Assembly: GCA_964450715.1 (NCBI GenBank)
Contig: CAYVFC010000004.1
Coordinates: forward strand, 1-64,000
Length of the DNA: 64,000 bases
Direction: 5' to 3'
DNA from: CAYVFC01 sp964450715
GTDB taxonomy: Bacteria; Myxococcota_A; Polyangia; Polyangiales; JAFGIB01
The stretch's first letter is position 1, and every line of letters starts with the position of its first letter. The notes under the pieces were generated by a model. That model had not been told where the DNA came from. It was given only the letters and a program-made list of their open reading frames with translations, and searched no databases. Below, piece by piece: positions 55,032 to 64,000 of this stretch. A program made the translations under genes and the position numbers.

Positions 55032-56316
55032 GCGCCGCACCCGTGCAGATCCTGGGTGCGGGGCTCGCCGGCATGTCGGCCGGCCACCATCTCGGTCAGC
55101 GGTGCGAGATACACGAGAAGGCGGAGAAGCCGGGCGGCCTCTGCGTTACCCTGCAGGAAGATGGTTACCGTTTCGACCGTACCGGGCACCTGCTGCACCT
55201 GCGCAGTGCCGAGATGCGGAAATGGGTCGAGCAGCTGCTGGGCGACCGGACGATCGAGATACAGCGCAAGAGCCGCATCTTCAGCCACGGTATTTATACC
55301 CGCTATCCTTACCAGGCCAACACCTACGGGCTTCCGCCGCAGGTGGCCTTCGAGTGCCTGTACGGATTCCTGCAGGCGCTGGAAGCACAGCCGCGAGTAC
55401 CGGAGCCGGAGAACTTCGAGCAGTTCTGCCTCAAGTACTTCGGCGAGGGGTTCAGCCGGCATTTCATGATCCCCTACAACAGCAAGCTCTGGGGCGTGCA
55501 CCCGCGCGAGATCACCTCCGAGTGGTGCTCGCGTTTCGTTCCCCGTCCCAACCTCGAGGACGTGATCGCGGGCGCGGTGGGGCTGCACGATCGGGAGCTG
55601 GGCTACAATACGGAGTTCCTCTACCCACGACTGGGCATCGGGGAGCTTACCGGCGCGCTCGCCGCCGAGCTTGCGTCGAGGATACGCCTGAGCAGCGCTC
55701 CGGACGCGGTGGACTACCGGTCGCGGCAGCTGCTGTTCGCGGGGCAGCGCGTCCCCTACCAGGTGTTGATCTCGACGGTGCCGCTGGACGTGCTGGCGCG
55801 CTTGTTGGTAGACCCGCCGCCGGAGGTGGCCGAGGCGGCCTCCCGCTTGCGGTGCAGCCGCCTCTACTACCTGGACGTGGCTCTGGATACGCCTTGCGGT
55901 ACGGACTTTCACTGGACCTACGTACCGGAGGAGAGATATCCCTTCTACCGGGTCGGATGCTACTCCAACTTTTCCGAGAAGATGGCGCCTCCCGGTAAGG
56001 CGGGGCTGTACGTGGAGCTCTCCTCGCGGGAGCCGCCGCGGCTGGACCGCTTGCTGCCGCTGGTGGCGCGGGGATTGACTGACATGAAGATCATCCGTCG
56101 AGGCGGCGACATCCGGTTCGCGCGCGCCCGCTCGATCGAGCACGCCTACGTGGTGTTCGACAGGCACTACTACGCTTCGCTGGAAAAAGTGCGAGATTTT
56201 CTGCAGGAGCAAAATATAATCTCCTGCGGTCGCTACGGAGGCTGGGACTACTCCAGCATGGAGGACGCCCTGCTGGCGGGCCGCCAGGCGGCGCATCGAG
56301 CCAGAGGATTGCTCAA

Positions 56317-56320
<4 letters not shown>
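55028..56320 (+). CDS. UDP-galactopyranose mutase-like FAD protein
   Basis: Flavoprotein of the amine-oxidase/UGM superfamily. Seen: dinucleotide-binding VQILGAGLAGMSAGHHLG at residues 6-23; IHEKAEKPGGLCVTLQEDGY; FDRTGHLLHLRSAEM; and RFVPRPNLEDVIAGAVGL and YNTEFLYPRLGIGELTGALA in the middle, typical of UGM-like and protoporphyrinogen-oxidase-like proteins in surface-glycan loci. Length 430 residues is longer than classical UGM. It overlaps manA and the following GT2 gene by four bases each. The exact reaction is unknown. Confidence 0.78.
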
Positions 56321-57033
<713 letters not shown>

Positions 57034-57050
57034 GAGGGGAGGGGGGAGCG

Positions 57051-58004
57051 GTGGGCGGTAGCTTGCGGCTGGCGGCCCTGTCGGTAGACCTGGACGAGGT
57101 CGATTGTTACACCGCGATACACGGCCTGCCGGCGCCCGGGCTCGAGGCCGCGCACGCCGTCTACCGCAAAGCCTTGCCCCGTTTCGAGCGGCTGTTCGAG
57201 CAGATGGGCGTCGCGGCCACCTTTTTCGCGGTGGGCCGCCATCTGCGCGACACCGCCAGCGCCGAGATCCTCTCGCGCCTGCACGGCGCGCGGCACGAGA
57301 TCGGGAACCATACCGCGAACCACTTCTACGATTTCACGCGGCGCGGTGCCCAGACCGCGCGCAGCGAGATCGCGCAAGGGGGGGCGGCCATCGCCGAGCT
57401 GACCGGCGTCTCGCCGGTGGGCTTCCGGGCGCCCGGGTACACCATCACCGACGCGGTCCTGGACCTGCTGACCGAGCAAGGGTACCTCTACGATTCCAGC
57501 GTCTTCCCCTGCCCGGCTTATTACTCGGCCAAGACCCTGGCCATCGCCGCCCTGCGCATCAGGGGTCGGCATAGCGCGAGTATACTCGACACTCCGCTCG
57601 TGCTCACCGCACCCGGCGATCCCTACCGCACCGGCCGACCCTACTGGCGCCGCGGCCAGGGGATTCTGGAGCTGCCCATCGGCGTCACCCGCTGGCCCGC
57701 GCCGGGGCTTCCCTATCTGGGTACGACGGTGGTGCTGTACGGAAGGCGAATGAGCGAGACGCTCACGCGCCTGATGCTGGGCCGCCCCCTGGTCAACCTC
57801 GAGCTTCACGGTATCGAGCTCGCCGACGCCGAGCAGGACGGCCTGGATTTCTTGCTGCCGCACCGGCCCGACCTGCGGCGCCCGCTGGCCGCGCGAAGGC
57901 AAGCCCTGTCGGCCGCTATCGATATCTTGCGGCAAGCCGGGTATACCTTCGTGACCCTGCAACAGGCGGCGCGGGCGCTGTCCGGTACAGGCGCGGAGAG
58001 GTGA
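57051..58004 (+). CDS. Polysaccharide deacetylase
   Basis: NodB-fold metal-dependent deacetylase, probably cytoplasmic since no signal peptide is seen. Seen: LAALSVDLDEVDCY with the catalytic and metal Asp; FFAVGRHLRDTASAE; RHEIGNHTANHFYDF with the His-x3-His zinc pair near residue 85; VGFRAPGYTITDAVLDLL; and GYLYDSSVFPCPAY. I use the GTG at 57051, which has GGGGGGAG in front; another GTG at 57030 overlaps the previous stop. It may deacetylate a lipid-linked sugar such as GlcNAc. It belongs to the glycan run starting with manA. Confidence 0.85.
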   Translation: MGGSLRLAALSVDLDEVDCYTAIHGLPAPGLEAAHAVYRKALPRFERLFEQMGVAATFFAVGRHLRDTASAEILSRLHGARHEIGNHTANHFYDFTRRGAQTARSEIAQGGAAIAELTGVSPVGFRAPGYTITDAVLDLLTEQGYLYDSSVFPCPAYYSAKTLAIAALRIRGRHSASILDTPLVLTAPGDPYRTGRPYWRRGQGILELPIGVTRWPAPGLPYLGTTVVLYGRRMSETLTRLMLGRPLVNLELHGIELADAEQDGLDFLLPHRPDLRRPLAARRQALSAAIDILRQAGYTFVTLQQAARALSGTGAER

Positions 58005-58012
58005 GGTGACGG

Positions 58013-59131
58013 ATGAAGAACACGGGATCCGAAGCGCTGGTCTCCCACGTGATCGAGGCCGGAATGTGTATCGGTTGCGGCGGGTGCGTCGATCTCTGCC
58101 CCTATTTCAAGAGCTTCCGAGGGATGACGCGACAGCTCTTCTCCTGTGACCTGGATCCGGGTCGTTGCTTCTCCTTTTGCCCCAAGATCGAGGTCGACCT
58201 GGACGCCCTGAGCCGGTTCCTGCACGGAAGGGATTACGCGGGAGACGCTCTCGGTACACATCTCTCGCTGCACGTGAGCCGAGCGGGGTCGAGGGCGCCG
58301 AGCGGGAAGGTCCAGGCAGGGGGAACGGTGACGGCGCTGGTCGGCTTCGCGCTGGCGCGGGGGATGGTCGACTGCGCGGTGCTGACCGACCGCCGGGGGC
58401 TGGAACCGGTTCCGCGTATCGTGACCGACCCGGCAGAGGTAGCCGGCTGCGCCGGCTCCAAGTACACCGCCGCTCCCACCCTGGCAGGGGTCAACCAGGC
58501 GCTGCGCCAGGGGTGCGGCTCGGTCGCCGCGGTGGCCACGCCCTGCCAGGCGCTAGCTCTGGCGCAGATGCGCTCGAGCGAGGTGGAGGGCGGCGATCAC
58601 GGGGATCGCATCCGGCTCGTCATCGGGCTGTTCTGCACCTGGGCGCTCGACTTCAGGCGGTTTCGCGACTTCCTCGCGGAGCGGATCGACCCGGGGGCGA
58701 TCGAGAAGATAGACATACCGCCGCCGCCCGCCGAGCAGCTGCTGGTCCAGGTCGGGGGCGAGACACGCGTCTTCCCCTTGGACGAGGTCAGGGCGTGCAT
58801 CCCGAACACCTGCGGCTACTGCCCGGACATGACGGCCGAGCTGGCGGACGTGTCCGTAGGCGTGCTGGAAGGCGATCCGGGCAAGAACACCCTGGTGGTC
58901 AGAACCGAGGCGGGCAGAAAGCTGGTACAGGAGGCCGAGGCGGCCGGTTTCCTCGTGCTGGAGAGCTACCCGGAAGGGGCTCGGGAGCACCTGAGCTGGG
59001 CGGCAAGCAATAAGAAGAAAAGGGCGCTGCTGCAGCTCCGGGAAAAGGGATTGCTCAACGCCGAGGCGGATTCCGGCCCGTCTTGCCTCCGGATCGGGCC
59101 GGACGTCGTCGAAAAGGTCCTTTCACAGTAG
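58013..59131 (+). CDS. FrhB-family iron-sulfur flavoprotein
   Basis: Related to the beta subunit of coenzyme F420-reducing hydrogenase; homologues occur both in redox complexes and in exopolysaccharide loci. Seen: a ferredoxin-like cluster CIGCGGCVDLCP near residue 18 and further Cys in GRCFSFCPKI; then GKVQAGGTVTALVGFALARG and VTDPAEVAGCAGSKY, and CIPNTCGYCPDMTAELADV near residue 260. It probably carries FAD and one or two 4Fe-4S clusters. It sits nine bases after the deacetylase stop and directly before iorA, so it could pass electrons to or from IorAB via ferredoxin. Partner and substrate are inferred. Confidence 0.83.
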   Translation: MKNTGSEALVSHVIEAGMCIGCGGCVDLCPYFKSFRGMTRQLFSCDLDPGRCFSFCPKIEVDLDALSRFLHGRDYAGDALGTHLSLHVSRAGSRAPSGKVQAGGTVTALVGFALARGMVDCAVLTDRRGLEPVPRIVTDPAEVAGCAGSKYTAAPTLAGVNQALRQGCGSVAAVATPCQALALAQMRSSEVEGGDHGDRIRLVIGLFCTWALDFRRFRDFLAERIDPGAIEKIDIPPPPAEQLLVQVGGETRVFPLDEVRACIPNTCGYCPDMTAELADVSVGVLEGDPGKNTLVVRTEAGRKLVQEAEAAGFLVLESYPEGAREHLSWAASNKKKRALLQLREKGLLNAEADSGPSCLRIGPDVVEKVLSQ

Positions 59132-59140
59132 GTGCCACCC

Positions 59141-61087
59141 ATGTCCAATCTCATCGATCCACAGACCGGCAACCACTACCTTTTCATGGGCAACGAGGCC
59201 ATCGCGCGCGGCGCGCTGGAGGCAGGGGTGGGGGTGGTCTCCGGTTACCCGGGAACGCCTTCGTCCGAGATCATCGAGAACCTCGCCCGGGTCGCCTCGC
59301 AGCGGAACCTCTACGTGGAGTGGTCGGTCAACGAGAAGGTGGCCATGGAGGTCGCCGCGGCCGCCTCGTTTGCCGGGCTGCGGACGCTCTGCACCATGAA
59401 ACAGAACGGGTTGAACGTGGCCTCGGATTTCCTGCTGCACCTGGTGGGCTCCGGGATCAGGGGCGGCATGCTGATCGTGGCCTGCGAGGACCCGGGGGCG
59501 CTTTCCAGCCAGAACGAGGGGGACTCGCGCTTCTTCGCCCCCATGCTCGAGGTGCCCCTGGTCGAGCCCGCCACCTTCCAGCAGGCCAAGGACCTGACCG
59601 TCTGGGCGCTGGAGCTCTCCGAACAGCTGAAGACGCCGGTGTTGCTCAGGAGCGTGACCCGGCTCTCGCACGCCAGCGGCAACGTGAAGCTGGGGCCGCT
59701 TCCGCCACCGCCCGCGCGGGCCCGGTTCGAGCACCGGGGACCGCTGCTCGACTACCTGACGGGGCCCATGATCACGGGCCCGGTGACCTACGCGCACGGG
59801 CTGCAGCAGGGCAAGGTGGCGCAGGCGCGCGAGCGGTTCGAGGATAGCCCATTCAACACCTACCAGGGGCCGGAGAAACCGGAGCTGCTCGCCATCACCT
59901 CCAGCAGCTGCAGCCTCTATACCCGGGAAGCGGTACGGGTGCTCGGCCTGGGGGAGCGGGTCGGCGTTCTGGAGCTCGGGACCACTTGGCCGTTGCCCCC
60001 GCGGCTGCTTACCGAACGGCTCGGGAGCACCGACCAGGTCCTGTTCGTGGAGGAGGTACTGCCGTTTCTCGAGGACCAGGTCAAGGTGCTGGCCGCGGAG
60101 GCGGCCGGCGAGATCGGCGTCAAGCAGTTCTTCGGCAAGAAGTCGGGAACCATTCCCGCCAGCGGGGAGCTCAGCCCGGACATCGTCATCGAGGCCCTGA
60201 AGTCATTACTGGGCCTTACCTATGAGCCGCGTCCGGCCGAGTACGCCATGGCCGCGCTCGGCCACGCCCAGCAGAGCTCGCCGCACCGGGAGCTGACCTT
60301 TTGCGCGGGCTGCCCGCACCGCGCCTCCTTCTGGTCGATCCATAACGCGCTGGAGATGGACGGGCGGGACGGGTTCGTCTGCGGGGACGTGGGCTGCTAC
60401 ACGCTGGCCATGCTGCCCTGCGGGTTCAGTACGCTGAAGACGGCGCACTCGATGGGGTCGGGCACCGGGCTGGCCAGCGGCTTCGCGCAGCTCGGGCGGT
60501 TCGGTATGGAGCAGAAGGCCATCTCGGTTTGCGGCGACTCCACCTTTTTCCACGCGGTCATGCCGGCGCTGGTCAACGCCGTACACCACCGCGCCGACAT
60601 CATCCTGGTGGTGCTCGACAACGGGGGTACGGCCATGACGGGCTTTCAGCCCCACCCCGGGTTGGAGACCGCGGCCGCGGGCGACGGGGCGCAGCGCATC
60701 GACATCGCCTCCATCTGCCGCGCCATCGGCGCCGAGGTCGAGAACGGCGATCCCTTTGATCTGGAGGGCACGCGACAGACACTTCTGGACATGATGCAAC
60801 GCGGCGGGGGCGCCAAGGTGCTTATCCTGCAGCAGATGTGCGCGCTCAGCCCGGAGAAACGCCACCACAAGCGCTTTGAAATGTCGGTGGATGCCGAGAG
60901 ATGCCTGGGGGAAAAGTGCGGATGCAATCGCCTCTGCACCCGGATTTTTCGCTGCCCCGGACTCATCTGGGATACTGGGAGCGGGGCTGCCAGGATAGAC
61001 GAGGTCATCTGCGCCGGATGCGGCGTTTGCAGCCAGATCTGCCCGGCCGGGGCCATCACCGCCGCCGAGACAAGGGCGCGGGTGTGA
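59141..61087 (+). CDS. iorA: Indolepyruvate:ferredoxin oxidoreductase, alpha subunit
   Basis: TPP-dependent enzyme that converts aryl pyruvates plus CoA to aryl-acetyl-CoA with reduction of ferredoxin. Seen: MGNEAIARGALEAGVGVVSG and YPGTPSSEIIENLA at the N-terminus; EWSVNEKVAMEVAAAASFAG with the conserved Glu; CAGCPHRASFW near residue 390; a TPP-binding block GDSTFFHAVMPALVNAVHH near 465 and VVLDNGGTAMTGFQPHPG; and two 4Fe-4S sites at the end, CLGEKCGCNRLCTRIFRCPG and CAGCGVCSQICPAGAI. I use the ATG at 59141 with AGGTG in front. It is followed by iorB with overlapping context. Confidence 0.92.
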   Translation: MSNLIDPQTGNHYLFMGNEAIARGALEAGVGVVSGYPGTPSSEIIENLARVASQRNLYVEWSVNEKVAMEVAAAASFAGLRTLCTMKQNGLNVASDFLLHLVGSGIRGGMLIVACEDPGALSSQNEGDSRFFAPMLEVPLVEPATFQQAKDLTVWALELSEQLKTPVLLRSVTRLSHASGNVKLGPLPPPPARARFEHRGPLLDYLTGPMITGPVTYAHGLQQGKVAQARERFEDSPFNTYQGPEKPELLAITSSSCSLYTREAVRVLGLGERVGVLELGTTWPLPPRLLTERLGSTDQVLFVEEVLPFLEDQVKVLAAEAAGEIGVKQFFGKKSGTIPASGELSPDIVIEALKSLLGLTYEPRPAEYAMAALGHAQQSSPHRELTFCAGCPHRASFWSIHNALEMDGRDGFVCGDVGCYTLAMLPCGFSTLKTAHSMGSGTGLASGFAQLGRFGMEQKAISVCGDSTFFHAVMPALVNAVHHRADIILVVLDNGGTAMTGFQPHPGLETAAAGDGAQRIDIASICRAIGAEVENGDPFDLEGTRQTLLDMMQRGGGAKVLILQQMCALSPEKRHHKRFEMSVDAERCLGEKCGCNRLCTRIFRCPGLIWDTGSGAARIDEVICAGCGVCSQICPAGAITAAETRARV

Positions 61088-61089
61088 GC

Positions 61090-61710
61090 ATGGATAAGCT
61101 GAAGAAAGATCCCTTCAACATCGTCATCACCGGCGTGGGCGGGCAGGGGAACGTGACCGCCTCGCGCACGCTGGGCAATCTCTTGGTCGACAAGGGCTTT
61201 CAGATCACCATCGGCGAGACCTTCGGAGCTTCGCAGCGCGGCGGTTCGGTGACCAGCAGCATGCGGGTTTCTTCCGATTCGGTCTACAGCCCGCAGATCC
61301 CGGCGGGCAGTGCCGACCTGATCGTCGCCCTGGAGCCCACCGAGGCCATCAAGGTCCTCTCCAAGCTCGGGAACCAGGGCGTGACCGTGATCTGCAACAT
61401 GCGTCCGGTCTACTCCGTGCGGGTCATCGCCGGTGAAGCCCGCTATCCTAGTGTCGACGAGATCAAGGGGGCCGTGCGTGAGCTTTCGGCCCAGAGCTTC
61501 TTCCTGGAGGCAACGGCCAAGGCCCTGGAGCTCGGCAATCCCATCCTGGCCAACGTGATCATGCTGGGAGCGGTGGGCGCCGTCGGCGTGCTGCCCCTCT
61601 CCCGCGACGATTTCGAGAAGGCCGCTTCTCGTACGCTCTCCGGCGAGAAGCTGCGAGCCAATCTGCAGGCCTTCGAGACCGGCGAACGGCTGGTACGCGA
61701 GCAGAAGTAG
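61090..61710 (+). CDS. iorB: Indolepyruvate:ferredoxin oxidoreductase, beta subunit
   Basis: Gamma-type subunit of the 2-oxoacid:ferredoxin oxidoreductase. Seen: FNIVITGVGGQGNVTASRTL at residues 8-27, the glycine-rich loop typical of this subunit; GETFGASQRGGSVTSSMRVS near 47, another family block; and LILGAVGAVGVLP-like MLGAVGAVGVLPLSRDDFEK near 160. The ATG at 61090 follows the iorA stop by two bases; a GTG at 61084 would overlap it. Length 206 residues is normal. Confidence 0.92.
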   Translation: MDKLKKDPFNIVITGVGGQGNVTASRTLGNLLVDKGFQITIGETFGASQRGGSVTSSMRVSSDSVYSPQIPAGSADLIVALEPTEAIKVLSKLGNQGVTVICNMRPVYSVRVIAGEARYPSVDEIKGAVRELSAQSFFLEATAKALELGNPILANVIMLGAVGAVGVLPLSRDDFEKAASRTLSGEKLRANLQAFETGERLVREQK

Positions 61711-61767
61711 TCGCTCCCCAGGGGAGGGCGATTCGCCGTCTCGACCGGACTGCACGGAGCCACTCGC

Positions 61768-63885
61768 ATGTTTTCCGACAGCTCGAACCGCCCAGCATCG
61801 CACCTGGTTCCGTTGTTACTTCTCGCCTGGTTGCTCTTTTCCGCGCTCGAAGCGGTTCTGGCGTTGACCATCGACCGTTCGACGCTCAATCGAACGGTCC
61901 TGATCCTGCCGGTCCGCATCACCTTGATGTGCGACGAGCTGGTGGCCCTGGCCGGTCTGCTGGTGCTGATCGCTTTCGCCATCGCGCTGGTCGAAGGGTC
62001 ACTGCGACCCGTCCTGTCCAGGTGGCGCCGCGGTGCCTCGACGCGGTTGTGGCTGCGGGGGGTGCTGATCTGGCTGGTACTGTTGCTCTACGGGGCGAGC
62101 TGGGCAGGTTTTCGCAGCACGGGCGCGTTTCTGGATTCGGCGGGGCTGCTGTTCAGCGCGGGGAACTTCGTCCAGATGTTGCAGCACGCCGCACACATGG
62201 AACCCTATGCTCTGCTGGGGTTCCCGCTGGCGGCGTTGTTGGCGGCACTGGCGCTGGTGCGCTGGGCGCCGCGGGCGCTGGCCGCTCTTCCCGTGCGGGC
62301 GCTCCGCATCTGCGGAGCTCTGGTTCTGCTGCTGGTAGTCGCCTGCTCGCTGGTTTCGCTGTTCGGCAAGCGGCTGCGGGCGGACAATGCCGGCGGAGTG
62401 GTCGACCCCAGGGTCGGCGCCGTCTACACGGCCGGCGAGCTCTACACGGAGTGTCGGGATACGCGTACGGGACCCGTGTTGACCCTGCTGGCCGACCTCC
62501 GGGATCGGCTCGGCAAGGAAAGGAGGATCCGTTTCGCCAGCCAAGAGCTGCCCGTCACCAGGCGCCCCATCACTTCCCTGGAGCGATATCTCCGTGCGGT
62601 GGACGGCGCGAAGATCCAGAAGCTGAACGTGATCCTCGTGCTGGTGGAATCGCTACGCGCCGATCAGCTCACGCTCTACGGCGGCGCGCGCCGGGTCATG
62701 CCCGTCCTCGAAGCGTTGAGCCGGCAGAGCAGGGTGTTCCTGAATCACTACACCCAGTCGAGTCACTCGAACTACGCGGACCTCTGCCCGATTTCCTCCC
62801 GCTATCCGTTGCGGAGCGAACGAGCGTACGTGCCTGCAAAGCGCTCCCCCTATTCCCGCGTGCTCGTCTACGACGTCTTGAAAGCGCTGGGGTACCGCAC
62901 CGCCATCATCTCCTCGCAGAACGAGAACTGGGGCGGGATGCTCAACTATCTGGAAACGGAGGGGCTCGACCACCTGTTTCATTCGGAGACCTTCGACGGA
63001 GAGACCTTCGTGCCGCGTCACGACGTCGGATTCGAGGCCTTCGTCAAGGGAAGGAAACGGTCGGGAAAGATCGACGACCGCTTCACCGTCGCCCACGCTC
63101 GTGAATGGATCGCGGCGCGAAAGAGGCAGCCCTTCTACCTGTACCTGAACCTGCAGAACAGCCACATCCCCTACGAGGTCCCGGCCGATTTTCCCCGACC
63201 CTTCGGCGTGGACCGGCTTCCCTTCGCGCTGCGCTTCAACAACTTCCCCCGCGCCGGCGCCGAGATGGTCAAGGACCGCTATGCCGACAGCCTGGCATAC
63301 GTCGATGCCCAGCTGGGCAAGCTGTTCGATTTCTTGAAAGGGGAGGGGCTCTGGGACCGCACGGTCATCGTCGTCAGCGGCGATACCGGGCAGGCCTTTT
63401 ACGAGCACGGCTTTGCCGCGCACGCCAATATGCTCTTCAACGAGGTGATGCGGGTGCCGCTGCTCATCCGGGCTCCGGGGCTCGAGCCGTCGACGGACGA
63501 CCGGCCCGCACAACACATCGACGTGCCGCCTGCCATCTTCCGCCTGCTGGGCCTTCCGCCCCATCCGAGCTTTCAGGGGATCGACCTGTTCGCCGAGACG
63601 CCCTCGCAGAACCGTTCGCTCTATCTTTTGGCCCAGTGCCCCCTGGCCCACCAGTACGCCGTGGTGCGGTCCGGGCTCAAGCTCATCTACGACTACCGCA
63701 GGGACCGTTACTGGCTCTTCGATCTGCGCGCGGATCCCGGGGAGACCCGCGAGGTCTCCTCGCAGTACCCGGATCGAGCTCGCGAGCTGGCGGTGCGGCT
63801 GGATACCTGGCGCAAGGCGCAGCTCGACTACTACCGCCTGCCTCGGCTCTACCGGCATTCGTATCCGCCCGTTCTGGGCGACTGA
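61768..63885 (+). CDS. Membrane sulfatase-fold protein (LTA-synthase-like)
   Basis: Inner-membrane protein with about five helices in residues 1-205 and a periplasmic alkaline-phosphatase-superfamily domain from about 285. Seen: LNVILVLVESLRADQLTLYG as first metal block; FLNHYTQSSHSNYADLCPIS at the nucleophile position; YLYLNLQNSHIPYEVP; and VVSGDTGQAFYEHGFAAHAN. Two features differ from standard sulfatases: no C/S-x-P-x-R motif, and the DHG metal motif is DTG. It resembles phosphoglycerol- or phosphoethanolamine-transferring enzymes, but catalysis may be altered. It follows iorB by 57 bases and closes the run. Confidence 0.8.
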   Translation: MFSDSSNRPASHLVPLLLLAWLLFSALEAVLALTIDRSTLNRTVLILPVRITLMCDELVALAGLLVLIAFAIALVEGSLRPVLSRWRRGASTRLWLRGVLIWLVLLLYGASWAGFRSTGAFLDSAGLLFSAGNFVQMLQHAAHMEPYALLGFPLAALLAALALVRWAPRALAALPVRALRICGALVLLLVVACSLVSLFGKRLRADNAGGVVDPRVGAVYTAGELYTECRDTRTGPVLTLLADLRDRLGKERRIRFASQELPVTRRPITSLERYLRAVDGAKIQKLNVILVLVESLRADQLTLYGGARRVMPVLEALSRQSRVFLNHYTQSSHSNYADLCPISSRYPLRSERAYVPAKRSPYSRVLVYDVLKALGYRTAIISSQNENWGGMLNYLETEGLDHLFHSETFDGETFVPRHDVGFEAFVKGRKRSGKIDDRFTVAHAREWIAARKRQPFYLYLNLQNSHIPYEVPADFPRPFGVDRLPFALRFNNFPRAGAEMVKDRYADSLAYVDAQLGKLFDFLKGEGLWDRTVIVVSGDTGQAFYEHGFAAHANMLFNEVMRVPLLIRAPGLEPSTDDRPAQHIDVPPAIFRLLGLPPHPSFQGIDLFAETPSQNRSLYLLAQCPLAHQYAVVRSGLKLIYDYRRDRYWLFDLRADPGETREVSSQYPDRARELAVRLDTWRKAQLDYYRLPRLYRHSYPPVLGD

Positions 63886-63920
63886 ACCGGATACGTACTC
63901 TGCTTCGAGGGTTTGCCGGG

Positions 63921-64000
63921 TCAGAGCGCGCGCAGCAGGTCGGCGGCCAGCCGGAAGCTCTGATCGCGCGCCGGGCTGTCGCCCATCGAGTGCCGTAGCG
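63921..64000 (-). CDS. C-terminal fragment of a gene running off the window
   Basis: On the minus strand, the frame ending at the TGA at 63921 reads LRHSMGDSPARDQSFRLAAD followed by LLRAL, with composition like real protein. The gene is convergent with the sulfatase-fold gene. Only 25 codons are visible, so the family cannot be named. Confidence 0.5.
   Translation of the reverse strand, partial: LRHSMGDSPARDQSFRLAADLLRAL

Overview
The window looks like a chromosomal piece of a GC-rich Gram-negative bacterium of the Myxococcota / former Deltaproteobacteria type. The case rests on gene families rather than rRNA, which is absent: an AgmX/PglI-type lipoprotein, Cys-rich repeats of the myxobacterial DUF4215 type, a PilZ protein of the Myxococcus-enriched type, two multidomain sigma-54 activators (one FHA-fused), many lipoproteins and an outer-membrane porin. 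Rubredoxin, an indolepyruvate:ferredoxin oxidoreductase and an FrhB-type iron-sulfur protein suggest anaerobic or facultative metabolism. I see no tRNA, rRNA, CRISPR array or prophage.

Region 1 (1-14.5 kb) is a surface-polysaccharide locus: a nucleotidyltransferase-fold protein, two GT2 glycosyltransferases, an inverted SGNH-like lipoprotein, an Alg14/PssD-like protein, then a long minus-strand unit reading Wza-like export lipoprotein, AsnB-type amidotransferase, acyl carrier protein (ACP), AMP-forming acyl ligase, NadE-like enzyme, O-antigen polymerase/ligase-like membrane protein and a GT4-like glycosyltransferase. The carrier-protein/ligase/AsnB trio resembles sets known from exosortase-associated exopolysaccharide loci. 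A short non-autonomous element with IS66-like ends and an 8-bp target duplication sits between the two halves.

Region 2 (14.5-25.7 kb) is mixed: an FHA/sigma-54 activator, a VapBC-like toxin-antitoxin pair with a palindromic operator, a tiny Gly/Arg/Cys-rich peptide gene, the second copy of the short element, an ABC exporter with a degenerate ATPase, a SagB-type oxidoreductase, endonuclease IV, an acyl-CoA dehydrogenase and a secreted Cys-rich repeat protein.

Region 3 (25.7-53.4 kb) is mostly housekeeping and signalling: bioA, an EamA transporter, trxB, rubredoxin, a sigma-54 activator with a catalytically altered LMW-phosphatase/ArsC-like N-terminus, PilZ proteins, lon, a porin, acs, leuS, rplM-rpsI, a sulfatase-fold lipoprotein, rpoN-hpf-rapZ, a PleD-like diguanylate cyclase, a DUF3467 protein and a Nudix protein.

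Region 4 (53.5-64 kb) is a closely packed plus-strand run: manA, a UGM-like flavoprotein, GT2, polysaccharide deacetylase, FrhB-like protein, iorA, iorB and an LTA-synthase-like membrane sulfatase-fold protein. Stop/start overlaps join the first genes. It appears to couple glycan assembly to aryl-pyruvate/ferredoxin chemistry.

The most notable observations are the paired IS66-like miniature elements with compensatory changes in their hairpin, the Gly-rich peptide beside an exporter and a SagB-type oxidase, the carrier-protein module in the polysaccharide operon, and the iorAB/glycan run.
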